From contig CAYPJU010000004.1 of the NCBI GenBank assembly GCA_964411125.1, positions 99,719 to 163,718 of the forward strand: DNA of 64,000 nt, in the 5' to 3' direction. The stretch is from JBFIHF01 sp964411125 (GTDB lineage: Bacteria > Myxococcota_A > Bradymonadia > Bradymonadales > Bradymonadaceae). The notes below the pieces were generated by a model, which did not search any database, was not told the origin of the DNA, and was given only the letters and a program-made list of their open reading frames with translations. Shown piece after piece: positions 17,328 to 26,113 of the stretch. Position 1 is the first letter of the stretch, and every line of letters starts with the position of its first letter. Both the position numbers and the translations under genes were made by a program.

Positions 17328-18443
17328 ATGCGCTCGGTGCTGGAACTCCTCGAACTATTCCGTGACCTGCGGACCGAAGCGGTGCTCGGCACGGTGGTGG
17401 ACGTCCACGGCGCTTCGTACCGCCGGCCCGGGGCTCGCATGTTGATCCGCGCCGACGGAACCCGCACGGGCCTGGTGAGCGGCGGCTGCCTCGAAAAGGA
17501 CGTGGCCCGCAACGCTTTCGAATGGACGAAGGAGGGGGCGAGGGTCGTCCTTTACGACACACGCGGCGACTCCCTGCATCCGGGGGGAGCCTACGGCACG
17601 GGGTGCGACGGTCTCGTTCATCTGCTGTTGCAGCGCATCGGGCCTGACGACGAACCACTTCGGACCTTTCGCCGATGTCACGCCGAGGAACGCGACACGG
17701 TCGTCTTCACAGTCTACGACGCCCCCGACGCCCCCGAGCTCGTGGGTCGGGTCGTCACCGCGGACGAGGTGGAGCCGGGTTGGCTGCTCGAAGCGTTTGG
17801 GCCCGCCTCGGCCGATGCAAGGTCGTGGTCGAGCCCCCGCTCGGTCTCGGTCGCGACGGAGTGTGGGAGGGTCACGGCGCTCGTCGAACCCGTCCGCCCC
17901 CCCCATCGGTTGGTGGTGTTCGGCGCAGGGGACGACGCGATACCGCTCGTGCGGCTCGCCCGCGAACTCGGGTGGAGAGTCGCCGTCGCCGACCGATGGC
18001 CGGTTCTGGCCCACGGATCTCGTTTTCCCGGCGCGGACGTCGTCTGCGACCGCACGGAAGTGCTCGTCGAAGAGCTCGACCGGCGAGGACTCCTCCGGCC
18101 CTCGGCCTCCGTCGTCGTGATGACTCACTCGCTCACGGACGACACCAAACTCCTCCCGGTGCTTCTGGCCCGCGACCTCGACTGGCTCGGGCTACTCGGC
18201 CCGCGCTCGCGCACTGCACGGGTCGTCGAACAGATGGCGGCGCGAGGGACGCTGCCGGCGCCCACGGCGTTCGAGCGGCTGCAGACTCCCGTGGGGCTCG
18301 ACCTCGGCGGCGACGATCCGGCGGAGGTAGCGCTCTCGATCGTCGCCGCGATCGTCGCGCACCGACGCGGGCGGCAAGGGGGACTGCTCGCGCGGACTGA
18401 CCGGCCGATCCACGATCCCCACGTTCGAATCGAGAGCTCGTGA
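17328..18443 (+). CDS. XdhC/CoxI-family molybdenum-cofactor maturation protein
   Basis: A 371-residue XdhC-like protein that receives molybdenum cofactor, promotes its sulfuration and inserts it into the large hydroxylase subunit. The XdhC_CoxI N-terminal block (VLGTVVDVHGASYRRPGARM, LVSGGCLEKDV, YDTRGD) is at about residues 20-90. The C-terminal Rossmann domain has FGAGDDAIPLVRLARELGW and MTHSLTDDTKLL. It is the first gene of the Mo-hydroxylase operon and overlaps the MocA-like gene by GTGA. Confidence 0.94.
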   Translation: MRSVLELLELFRDLRTEAVLGTVVDVHGASYRRPGARMLIRADGTRTGLVSGGCLEKDVARNAFEWTKEGARVVLYDTRGDSLHPGGAYGTGCDGLVHLLLQRIGPDDEPLRTFRRCHAEERDTVVFTVYDAPDAPELVGRVVTADEVEPGWLLEAFGPASADARSWSSPRSVSVATECGRVTALVEPVRPPHRLVVFGAGDDAIPLVRLARELGWRVAVADRWPVLAHGSRFPGADVVCDRTEVLVEELDRRGLLRPSASVVVMTHSLTDDTKLLPVLLARDLDWLGLLGPRSRTARVVEQMAARGTLPAPTAFERLQTPVGLDLGGDDPAEVALSIVAAIVAHRRGRQGGLLARTDRPIHDPHVRIESS

Positions 18444-19021
18444 CGACCTGGACGATCGTCCTCGCGGCTGGCGCATCGTCGCGATTCGGCGCGCACCCCA
18501 AGCAGCTCGCCCGCTTTCACGGCGAGCCTCTCGTGGCGCGCGCCGTACGCGTTGCGCGGCAGGCGGGGACGTGGCCGCTCGTCGTCCTCGGCGCTGACGC
18601 CGAGCGTGTTTCTGGCGTCCTGGACCCCGACGTCGAAGTGGTGTTCAACGAGTCCTGGGAGAGCGGAATGGGTTCCTCGATCGCCGCAGGTGCCCTCGCC
18701 CTGCGGGCCCGAACAGTGACCGCGGTCATCGTGCTCCCCTGTGACCTTCCCCTTGTCGAGGCGTCCGACCTGGTCGCGCTTCTCGAAGCCCTGGCCGATC
18801 ACGACGTCGCGGCCTCTCGTTGGGGCGACACCGTTGGCGTCCCCGCGGCGTTCGGCCCGGGAGGCCTCCCCATCCTGGAGCGACTCGGCGGAGACGTGGG
18901 TGCCCGGCGCTTTCTCCGTGACGGAACAGTCCGTGTCGCCGAGGTCGCTGTGCCGGCCGCAGAGCATGATGTAGACTCCGCCGACGAATTGAACGAGCTG
19001 GAACAACGGAGGTCGTCCTGA
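18440..19021 (+). CDS. MocA-like molybdenum cofactor nucleotidyltransferase
   Basis: A 193-residue NTP-transferase of the MocA/MobA-like family, which adds CMP (or a nucleotide) to molybdopterin for xanthine-oxidase-type enzymes. The N-terminal nucleotide loop is VLAAGASSRFGAHPKQLARF, with ESGMGSSIAAG and the metal-binding LPCDLPLV. GTG 18440 overlaps the XdhC stop (GTGA). Its own TGA lies within CTGA, which appears to start the next gene. This places it firmly in the hydroxylase operon. Confidence 0.92.
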   Translation: MTTWTIVLAAGASSRFGAHPKQLARFHGEPLVARAVRVARQAGTWPLVVLGADAERVSGVLDPDVEVVFNESWESGMGSSIAAGALALRARTVTAVIVLPCDLPLVEASDLVALLEALADHDVAASRWGDTVGVPAAFGPGGLPILERLGGDVGARRFLRDGTVRVAEVAVPAAEHDVDSADELNELEQRRSS

Positions 19022-19566
19022 GAACAGCTTCGGCAATCACTGCGCTGGCGTCAGCGGTTCTGCTCTCCTCGACATCGGCGAGCGCCCAGGACGGATACGT
19101 CGGCGCCGGTTACGAGAAGGGGTCCTACTTTCTCGGAGGGGTCACCGCAGGCGGCTCCCGCCTGGCGGGGCAGGGGGGAGGCGGGTTTCTCGGCGCCGAA
19201 CTCAGCGTCGCGAACCTTCGGCGCGGGGTCTGGTACGGAGCCTATGTCGACGGTACGTACGACTTCGGACACCGTGACGGCTTGTTGACGATCGGACCGG
19301 AGCTCGGGTGGTTGCTGCTGGGCCTCGATGGTGGATTGGCGGCCCGTACGGGCGAAGGCGGTTTCGAGCTCGGCCCACAGATCCGGGGCCTCCTGACGTT
19401 CGGCCTGCTAAGCCTCTACACACGTTACGCGTGGTTTCCCAATGCCGACGAAGGTCGAGACCTCTGGCAGTTCGGGGCGATGTTCAAGATTCCGCTCGCC
19501 GCTCCCGGCGGGTTCGGTCCATCGGCGCCATGGGACATGGGTGAGAGAGTGGAGGAGAATCCGTGA
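19018..19566 (+). CDS. Small exported protein with probable CTG start, inside Mo-hydroxylase operon
   Basis: A predicted 182-residue exported protein of unknown function. The frame has no ATG, GTG or TTG early enough to keep its signal peptide. CTG 19018 is preceded by GGAGG (19008-19012) at five-base spacing and overlaps the MocA stop as CTGA, parallel to the GTGA and ATGA junctions elsewhere in the operon. Read from there it gives a good signal peptide (RTASAITALASAVLLSSTSASA, cut before Gln). The mature part is glycine/aromatic-rich with alternating hydrophobic strands, consistent with a small beta-barrel. Its stop overlaps the next GTG. A called start at ATG 19282 would remove the signal peptide. 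Confidence 0.75.
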   Translation: MRTASAITALASAVLLSSTSASAQDGYVGAGYEKGSYFLGGVTAGGSRLAGQGGGGFLGAELSVANLRRGVWYGAYVDGTYDFGHRDGLLTIGPELGWLLLGLDGGLAARTGEGGFELGPQIRGLLTFGLLSLYTRYAWFPNADEGRDLWQFGAMFKIPLAAPGGFGPSAPWDMGERVEENP

Positions 19567-20039
19567 AGTTCAAAGTCAACGGTGAGGAGGTGGAGGTCGA
19601 CGTCCCCGGCGACGTTCCTCTTCTCTGGGTCATCCGCGAAGAGCTCGGCCTCCTCGGCACGAAGTTCGGCTGTGGCAAGGCGCTCTGCGGCGCGTGCACC
19701 GTCCACGTCGACGGCGAAGCGCGACGCTCGTGCGTCTTTCCTGCAGCCCGCGTCGCGGGCCGGGAGGTGACGACGATCGAGTCGTTCGGCGTCGACGCGA
19801 GTCACGCCGTCCAGCGGGCGTGGCTGGAGGAGAACGTCCCCCAGTGCGGGTACTGCCAGGTCGGGCAGATCATGATGGCGGTCTCGCTGCTGGCGAAGAA
19901 GCCGGCGCCTAACGACGCCGAGATCGACGCTGTGATGTCGGCGAGCCTGTGCCGGTGCGGGACTTACCCGAGAATTCGAAAGGCGATCGTGCGGGCCGCT
20001 CAGCTCATGCGAGAGGAGGGAGGCGATGGATCGTCGTGA
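19563..20039 (+). CDS. (2Fe-2S) subunit of molybdenum hydroxylase
   Basis: A 158-residue small subunit of the xanthine dehydrogenase/isoquinoline 1-oxidoreductase family. The plant-ferredoxin-like domain has C-x4-C-x2-C (CGKALCGAC) plus a later Cys. The C-terminal helical domain carries the second cluster ligands (QCGYCQVGQIMMA and LCRCG). It passes electrons from the molybdopterin site to a terminal acceptor. GTG 19563 overlaps the upstream stop (GTGA), and its end overlaps the large-subunit gene by 14 bases. Confidence 0.95.
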   Translation: MKFKVNGEEVEVDVPGDVPLLWVIREELGLLGTKFGCGKALCGACTVHVDGEARRSCVFPAARVAGREVTTIESFGVDASHAVQRAWLEENVPQCGYCQVGQIMMAVSLLAKKPAPNDAEIDAVMSASLCRCGTYPRIRKAIVRAAQLMREEGGDGSS

Positions 20040-22260
20040 GTTCCTCAGGGTGACCACGCTGGCGAGCGGGGCCCTCGTCTTCGGTGTCAACTTTGCCGCC
20101 TGCTCGAGCGAAAAGAAGCTTCGGCGTCGGGAAATGACCGCGGTCGCCGAGCAGACCGGCAACTTCTCCCCTAACGCGTTCATCACGATCACGCCGGACG
20201 ACCGGATCCTGGTGGCGGTCGAGAAGTCGGAGATGGGACAGGGAATCTTGACGTCTCACGCGATGCTCGTCGCCGAGGAGCTCGACGTGCCGCTCGACCG
20301 GGTGGAAGCCTCGTCGGCCGACGGTGCCCCCGAGTACCAGACGAGCTTCGGGATGCAGATCACCGGAGGCTCGACCAGCACGAGAGAGTCGTTCTTCCCG
20401 ATCCGCAGAGCGGCGGCGTCGGCACGCCAGATGCTCCTGGAAGGCGCCGCGGCCCGGTGGGGCGTTCCAGTGACCGCGGTCACCGTGGCCGCCGGCGTCG
20501 TCTCGCACGCAGAGAGCGGGAGGTCGGCTCGGTACGGCGAACTTCTCGCAGACGCGGTTCGCCAGCCCATCCCCGAATCGGCTGCGCTGAAGTCGCCGGA
20601 AGATTTCGCCATCATCGGTACTTCCGCGACCAGGGTCGAAGCCGCGGCCAAGGTGACGGGGAGGGCGGTCTTCGGGATCGACGTCGTGGTCCCCGGCATG
20701 GTGAAGGCGACGATCGTCCGTCCACCCGTCATGGGCGCCGAGCCTCTCTCGTTCGATCCGGGGTCGGCCGCCTCGATGCCCGGCGTCGTCGACATCGTGA
20801 TGTTTCCGCGGGGAGTGGCAGTCCTCGCAGAAAAGTACTGGCAGGCAGTCCGAGCGGCTCGCGAGATTCGCGTGGTCTGGTCCGAATCGCCGCTCGACGG
20901 GGTGTCGACCGAGGACATCCGTTCGATCGCCCGCGAGAAGCTCCCCGGGGGCGGGACTGTCGTTCGAAAGGAGGGGGACGTCGACAAAGCGCTGAAGCGC
21001 GACGACGTGACCGTGCTGAGGGCTGTCTACGAGGTGCCGTACCTCGCCCACGCTACGATGGAGCCGATGAACTGTACCGCGCACGTGCGTGACGGCGAGG
21101 TCGAGGTGTGGGCTCCCACGCAGGGGCCGACGGTGATCCAGGAGGTCGGAGCGCAGATTTGCGGGGTCGATCGCGATGCGGTGACCGTCCACGTCACTCT
21201 GCTCGGAGGTGGTTTCGGCAGACGAGGAACTCCCGATTTCGCCGCCGAAGCGATCGAACTCTCACGCCGAACCGGAAGGCCGGTTCAGGTCGTCTGGTCC
21301 CGAGAGGACGATACGGGGGGAGGCTACTACCGCCCCTACGCGCTGAACGAGATGACCGGCGCGGTCGACGCGTCCGGCAACGTCGTCGCCTGGCGGTACC
21401 ACTCCGTCTCGCCATCGATCACCACGGTGATGACCAACTGGGCGGGTTCGATCTTTCCCGAATGGATGCCGACGGTGGCGCGGAAGGTGATGGCGCGAAA
21501 CCTCGGCGGACTGATGCGATCAGGGACCGTGCCGGAGTTCATCTCGGTCGAGGGGGCCCGCCATCCCTCCTACCGGGTTCCGAACCAGCGTATCGAGTTC
21601 ACTCCGCTCCAGGCGGCGATCCAGACCTGCTTCTGGCGCTCCGTCGGCCACTCGTACAACGGATTCGTGGTCGAGAGTTTCGTCGACGAGCTCGCCAATG
21701 CCGTCGGTGAAGACCCCGTGGCATTCCGACGTCGCCAGATCGAGGACGAGCGGCTGCGAGCGGTCCTCGACCGAGTCGTCCAGATGTCGAAGTGGGGAAC
21801 GCCGCTCGAAGACGGCTGGGCGCGGGGAGTTGCGGTGCATCCGTCCTTCGACTCCTACTGCGCTCAGGTCGCCGAGGTGAAGCTCGATGGCTCGGAAATC
21901 CGCGTGCGGAAGGTCTACTGCGCCATCGACTGCGGTCGCGTCGTCAACCCCGACATCGTCGCGGCGAACATGGAGAGTTCCATCATCTTCGGCCTCTCGG
22001 CGGCTCTGTACCAGAAGGTCACGCTGCGTGACGGACGCGTCGAGCAGGGCAATTTCGATGACTACCCTTTGCTGCGGATGCACGAATGCCCGGACATCGA
22101 GGTATCGATCGTCGAGAGTACGGCTCCGCCCACGGGGGTGGGAGAACCGGGCTTGCCACCGATCGCGCCGGCCGTCGCGAACGCGCTCTTCGCCGCGACG
22201 GGGAAGCGATTGCGGACGATGCCGTTCTACGATGCGTTGCGGGACGAGGAGACGCCATGA
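20026..22260 (+). CDS. Molybdopterin-binding large subunit (isoquinoline 1-oxidoreductase beta-like)
   Basis: A 744-residue molybdenum hydroxylase subunit of the IorB/aldehyde oxidase type. The N-terminus MDRREFLRVTTLASG is a Tat signal (R-R-E-F-L), so the complex is folded and exported with its partner. Cofactor-contact blocks include EMGQGILTSHAMLVAEEL, LGGGFGRRGTPDF, RSVGHSYNGF and the C-terminal GVGEPGLPPIAPAVANA with the catalytic Glu. It hydroxylates a N-heterocycle or aldehyde; the substrate cannot be told. It sits between the 2Fe-2S subunit and a c-type cytochrome, the usual periplasmic electron route. Confidence 0.94.
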   Translation: MDRREFLRVTTLASGALVFGVNFAACSSEKKLRRREMTAVAEQTGNFSPNAFITITPDDRILVAVEKSEMGQGILTSHAMLVAEELDVPLDRVEASSADGAPEYQTSFGMQITGGSTSTRESFFPIRRAAASARQMLLEGAAARWGVPVTAVTVAAGVVSHAESGRSARYGELLADAVRQPIPESAALKSPEDFAIIGTSATRVEAAAKVTGRAVFGIDVVVPGMVKATIVRPPVMGAEPLSFDPGSAASMPGVVDIVMFPRGVAVLAEKYWQAVRAAREIRVVWSESPLDGVSTEDIRSIAREKLPGGGTVVRKEGDVDKALKRDDVTVLRAVYEVPYLAHATMEPMNCTAHVRDGEVEVWAPTQGPTVIQEVGAQICGVDRDAVTVHVTLLGGGFGRRGTPDFAAEAIELSRRTGRPVQVVWSREDDTGGGYYRPYALNEMTGAVDASGNVVAWRYHSVSPSITTVMTNWAGSIFPEWMPTVARKVMARNLGGLMRSGTVPEFISVEGARHPSYRVPNQRIEFTPLQAAIQTCFWRSVGHSYNGFVVESFVDELANAVGEDPVAFRRRQIEDERLRAVLDRVVQMSKWGTPLEDGWARGVAVHPSFDSYCAQVAEVKLDGSEIRVRKVYCAIDCGRVVNPDIVAANMESSIIFGLSAALYQKVTLRDGRVEQGNFDDYPLLRMHECPDIEVSIVESTAPPTGVGEPGLPPIAPAVANALFAATGKRLRTMPFYDALRDEETP

Positions 22261-22877
22261 GGAGAGCCACTTCGACGCTCGTGGCGCTCGCCGCGTTTTC
22301 CACTCTCGCTACCCTGGGCCTCGCACGCGCGGAGGAGAAGGGGGTGGAGAAAAAGCCCCTGGTCGCGTCGCCGGTCGTGGTCCCGGGCCTCGCACCGGCG
22401 GGTCAGAAAGCGTTCGTCGACGTGGCGCTCGTTCTGCAGTCGCCTCGCTGCATGAACTGCCATCCTGTCGGCGACGCGCCGCTTCAGACCGACGAGAGTC
22501 GACCGCACAAGATGAACGTCTCGCGGACGAGTGCCGAGTCTGGCCTCGCGTGCGCGACCTGTCATCAGGAAGAGAACTCCGAGGCGCTGGGAATCCCGGG
22601 GGGGCCGCCCGGCGCGCCGAACTGGCACCTCCCTCCCCGAGAGACACCGATGATCTTCGAGGGGCGCACCGTCGGAGACCTTTGCCGCCAGCTCCGAGAC
22701 CCGGCCCACAACGGGAACAAGACGTTGGCCGAGCTCCTCGAACACGTGCGCGCGGATCCGTTGGTGCTGTGGGGATGGAACCCCGGAGGAGATCGGACCA
22801 AGCCCCCGCTCGATCACGCGACGTTCGTGCGTCGGTTCGAAGTCTGGACGAGATCCGGCGGTGCTTGCCCCGACTGA
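22257..22877 (+). CDS. c-type cytochrome-like partner of the molybdenum hydroxylase
   Basis: A 206-residue exported protein (signal to about ALA/RAE, residue 25) with two CxxCH haem motifs, CMNCH (65-69) and CATCH (99-103). It has the block GPPGAPNWHLPP and the C-terminal FEVWTRSGGACPD seen in proteins beside isoquinoline oxidoreductase-type genes. It likely accepts electrons from the 2Fe-2S subunit in the periplasm. Its ATG overlaps the large-subunit stop (ATGA), making it the last gene of the six-gene operon. Confidence 0.9.
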   Translation: MRRATSTLVALAAFSTLATLGLARAEEKGVEKKPLVASPVVVPGLAPAGQKAFVDVALVLQSPRCMNCHPVGDAPLQTDESRPHKMNVSRTSAESGLACATCHQEENSEALGIPGGPPGAPNWHLPPRETPMIFEGRTVGDLCRQLRDPAHNGNKTLAELLEHVRADPLVLWGWNPGGDRTKPPLDHATFVRRFEVWTRSGGACPD

Positions 22878-22901
22878 GGGGTAGCGGTCGAGTCGCGGCG
22901 A

Positions 22902-23978
22902 TCAGCCCGGCTCGAGGAGCCATGGACCAATGTCGGCCAGGCTCGCGACGCCGGCGAGGGCCATCGCATGCTCCAGCTCGGCCCGCAGGAGTTCCAGCAC
23001 GTCGAAAACTCCATCCTCGCCGTCGTGAGCCAGCCCCCAGAGGATCGGGCGGCCCAGGAAGACGGCGCGGGCGCCGAGGGCGAGGGCCTTCAAGACGTCG
23101 GTCCCCCGGCGGACGCCACCATCCACGTAGACCTCCACGCCCGTGGCGGCACCTCGGACGACGTGCGGCAATGCCTCGATCGTCGCTGGAGAGGTGTCGA
23201 GCTGTCTCCCCCCGTGGTTGGAGACGACGATTCCCCGAACTCCGTGGTCGGATGCGCGAGCGGCGTCGTCGGCGCGAACGACACCTTTCAAGACGACGGG
23301 GACTGGTGAGAGGTCGACGAGCCAGTCGACGACGTCCCAGGTCAGCGCGGGTTCCAGAAGATCGGCGAAGTACTCGGCGAGCCCGCTCGCGCGCCGAGCC
23401 TCGGGAAGCTCCGCCATCTGTCTGGAGCTGAGGTTCGCGACCGTGAGTCCCTCGGGGAGCGAGAAGCCGTTCCGAACGTCTCGCTCGCGAACTCCGAGCA
23501 GCGGAGCGTCCACCGTGAGGACGATCGCTTTGTAGCCGGCGGTCGCGGCCCGATGTACCAGCTCCTCCGTCGCGGCTCGGTCCCTGTAGACGTAGAGTTG
23601 AAACCAGCGTGCCTCGGGAGCGGCGTCGGCGACGTCTTCCAGGGCGGTGTTGGAGAGGGTGCTGAGTGTCATCAGGGTCGAAGCCCTTCCAGCGGCTCGC
23701 GCCGTCGCCAGTTCACCGTGGGGATGCGCCATGCGATGGAACGCCGTCGGCGCGACGGCGATCGGCATCGAGGTGCCCGTCCCCAGGATGCTCGTGGTCG
23801 CGTCGACGTCGGAGACGTCGGCCAGCACCCGGTAGTACAGGGAGAGGTCGCGGAAAGCCTCACGGTTTCGTCGCAGGGTGAACTCGTCTCGGGCTCCGCT
23901 CGCGTAGTAGTCGTACGCCGGGTTACTCAATTTCTCTCTCGCGAGAGCCTCGAACTCGTCGATCTTCAAGGGTTTCAT
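22902..23978 (-). CDS. FMN-dependent alpha-hydroxy acid dehydrogenase
   Basis: A 358-residue (beta/alpha)8 flavoenzyme of the lactate/glycolate oxidase family, oxidising 2-hydroxy acids to 2-oxo acids. Family blocks are the early YDYYASGARDEFTLRRN, PIAVAPTAFHRMAHPHGE, FQLYVYRDR, PVVLKGVVRADDA, the catalytic VSNHGGRQLD (His as base), YVDGGVRRGTDVLKALALGA and GRPILWGLA. The start is MKPLKIDEF (ATG 23978). It is convergent with the molybdenum hydroxylase operon and monocistronic. Acceptor (oxygen or quinone) and substrate are not clear. Confidence 0.95.
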   Translation of the reverse strand: MKPLKIDEFEALAREKLSNPAYDYYASGARDEFTLRRNREAFRDLSLYYRVLADVSDVDATTSILGTGTSMPIAVAPTAFHRMAHPHGELATARAAGRASTLMTLSTLSNTALEDVADAAPEARWFQLYVYRDRAATEELVHRAATAGYKAIVLTVDAPLLGVRERDVRNGFSLPEGLTVANLSSRQMAELPEARRASGLAEYFADLLEPALTWDVVDWLVDLSPVPVVLKGVVRADDAARASDHGVRGIVVSNHGGRQLDTSPATIEALPHVVRGAATGVEVYVDGGVRRGTDVLKALALGARAVFLGRPILWGLAHDGEDGVFDVLELLRAELEHAMALAGVASLADIGPWLLEPG

Positions 23979-24105
23979 GTCGCAGCAGCCGAAGGCGATG
24001 GTCAGGTCCCCGCATTTTTGCACAGAATCGGCACGATCGGACACATTGTTTCGCGATCGGGTGATGAGTAGTCTCACGATCCTGACCCGAAGTGTAGGTG
24101 TTCCA

Positions 24106-25347
24106 ATGCTGAATAAATTCGCTCCGATTTTCGCTCTGACCGTCGCCATCGCCGCCTGCTCGCCCGCCGCAAACAACGGCGGTTCCAACGACGGCGGCTC
24201 CAACAACGGGGCTTCGAACAACGGCGGCTCCAACAACGGGGGCACGAACAACGGTGGCTCGAACAACGGAGGGTCCAACAACGGAGGCACCAACAACGGG
24301 GCTCCGAACAATGGGGTGGACGCCGGGGGAGGGGACGGCGACGCCGGGATGGACGACGCTGGAGGAGACGGCGGGGACGATTGCATCAGCGTGGTTCCCG
24401 GCGAGCTCGGTGCTGAATACGTCGACGACGTCGGGGCGGAGTTCGTGCTGCCGCTCGACACGGAGATCGACGAAAAACGGCGTGACCTGCGGCTCCTGTT
24501 CGAGAAGATCCTCGGCGAACCGCTCACCGGAACGTTCCAGCTCGGCACGGGAGCTGACGAAAACTTTGGGACTTGCGCGCGCTGTGTGTGGATCCGGGGA
24601 GATTCCCCGGAACGCGGGTGGTTTGCGACGGAGGGGACGCTGGTCTCCGCGACCAACCCGTTCTCCCGCCGCGTCGACTTCGAGGTGACGGGGCTGAAGC
24701 TCGTAGAGGTGGCGATCGACCCGTTGACCCGAACGAGCGCACCGTTGCGTGGTGGGAGTTGCATCGAGGTCAAGGACTTCGAGGGCTCGGGGGTGTTCCC
24801 GCCGAGCACCTGGCGCTGTGACGACGAAGCCTTCCGCGACGGAGCCTCCTGCGATTGCGAGTGTGGAGCGTGGGACCCCGACTGCGGCACCGGCGAGGCG
24901 TGTCTTCCGGGCGACATTCACTGCATTCCGGCTCCGACGGAGCCGTTGCCCGTCGCTAACTGCATGGCGGAAGAGGTGTGCACGTTCAACCCGAAAGATC
25001 AGGGGACGGTCTGTCTGGAATCGTGCAACTGGCTCGGCGGAGAGGCATGCACGATGGGCGGAACGTGCATCTTCGACTTCGGCGTCGGGGACGGCGACCT
25101 GTGCCACGCCGACCCGGATCGGATCTCTCCGGACGTTCGCCTCGGCGAGGACTGCCCCGTCAACGGCTACCAGATCGTCTGCGATGTGGTGGACGGCTTC
25201 GCACGCGGCTTCTGCGGGCCGAACAACGTCTGTCGGAGCATCTGCGAGTCCGACGACGACTGTGAGGACGAGGCCCACACGTGCCGGAAGTTCTGGAAAC
25301 CGGAAGGTCTCGGCTACTGCGGTCCGGAGCCGATGGACAACGAATGA
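24106..25347 (+). CDS. Cysteine-rich lipoprotein with (GGSNN)n linker
   Basis: A 413-residue lipoprotein; ATG 24106 gives MLNKFAPIFALTVAIAAC, a short clean lipoprotein signal. Residues about 22-75 are a degenerate pentapeptide linker of the GGSNN/GGTNN type, encoded by imperfect 15-bp DNA repeats (about 24170-24310), which may vary in length. A globular region and a C-terminal set of cysteine clusters follow (CDCECGAWDPDCGTGEACLPGD, GEACTMGGTC, CESDDDCEDEAHTC). The function is unknown. Asn/Gly linkers of this kind recur in this genome's surface proteins. Confidence 0.85.
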   Translation: MLNKFAPIFALTVAIAACSPAANNGGSNDGGSNNGASNNGGSNNGGTNNGGSNNGGSNNGGTNNGAPNNGVDAGGGDGDAGMDDAGGDGGDDCISVVPGELGAEYVDDVGAEFVLPLDTEIDEKRRDLRLLFEKILGEPLTGTFQLGTGADENFGTCARCVWIRGDSPERGWFATEGTLVSATNPFSRRVDFEVTGLKLVEVAIDPLTRTSAPLRGGSCIEVKDFEGSGVFPPSTWRCDDEAFRDGASCDCECGAWDPDCGTGEACLPGDIHCIPAPTEPLPVANCMAEEVCTFNPKDQGTVCLESCNWLGGEACTMGGTCIFDFGVGDGDLCHADPDRISPDVRLGEDCPVNGYQIVCDVVDGFARGFCGPNNVCRSICESDDDCEDEAHTCRKFWKPEGLGYCGPEPMDNE

Positions 25348-25353
25348 CCGCGG

Positions 25354-25947
25354 TCATTCGGTGGTGTGACGGAACATCAACGCGATCCGCGGATCCGCGT
25401 GGCTCGTCTTGGGGACGCAATGCTCCCAATCGCGGTTCCCGGTGCCACCCATCACGAGCAGGTCACCCCAACCGAACCTGAACGACGTCGATTCCCCCCC
25501 GCCGAGGGGGCGGGTCATGAAGGTTCGCGGTCCGCCGAGGGAGACGATGGCGACGATGCCGTCGTCCAACTCCCGTACGCCTCGATCACGGTGCCACGCG
25601 ACGCTGTCGCTGCCGTCGCGGTATAGCGCCGAGCTCACGCGTTCCAGCCGGTACCCGTACTGCTTCGACAGCGCGCGTGTCATGACACCGACGACGGGAG
25701 GGAGAACCCCGTCACGAGGGTAGCGCGCCGTCAGACGCGGTACGTCCACGATCCGTTCGTACATCTCGCGGCGCTTCTGGTGCCAATCCGTGATGCACCA
25801 GATCTGCTCGAACAGCCGAGTACTCCCCGACACCCACTCGGGAACGAAATCTACCCATGCCTCGTCGTCCAACCACGTCCGGCGGGCGCGCCGAAACACC
25901 GTATCGACCGACGGTTCTTCATGCCCCAGCAGCGTCTGTTGCCACAT
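25354..25947 (-). CDS. AlkB-like 2OG-Fe(II) dioxygenase
   Basis: A 197-residue member of the AlkB family, oxidative demethylases of alkylated nucleic acids. The iron ligands appear as H-x-D in WHRDRG and a later His in WEHCVPKT; the 2-oxoglutarate Arg is in PRIALMFRHT. The domain also shows YRDGSDSVAWH and RFGWGDLLVMGG. The start MWQQTL (ATG 25947) has GGGAGACGACAG upstream. The product is cytoplasmic and its length is standard for the short AlkB homologues. Convergent with the lipoprotein gene, six bases apart at the 3' ends. Confidence 0.93.
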   Translation of the reverse strand: MWQQTLLGHEEPSVDTVFRRARRTWLDDEAWVDFVPEWVSGSTRLFEQIWCITDWHQKRREMYERIVDVPRLTARYPRDGVLPPVVGVMTRALSKQYGYRLERVSSALYRDGSDSVAWHRDRGVRELDDGIVAIVSLGGPRTFMTRPLGGGESTSFRFGWGDLLVMGGTGNRDWEHCVPKTSHADPRIALMFRHTTE

Positions 25948-26113
25948 CTGTCGTCTCCCTTTCCATGAGCTGACCATCGGGGATGGTCTCGATAAGGGTA
26001 CTGTACGGATTTTCAGTGGTCCGCGCAACCCGCACCCAATCGACGAGCCGGGAGGGGAGACCATCCGAATCCATCGCGCGGAGGCGGTCCTTCAGGTGTT
26101 CGCCGCCGATGAA

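Noticed and set aside
22902..24917. 671-codon minus-strand frame upstream of the FMN dehydrogenase
   Set aside because: The upstream part is the shadow of the GGSNN linker gene and has Pro/Leu/Ser low-complexity; the FMN domain begins only at about base 23978.
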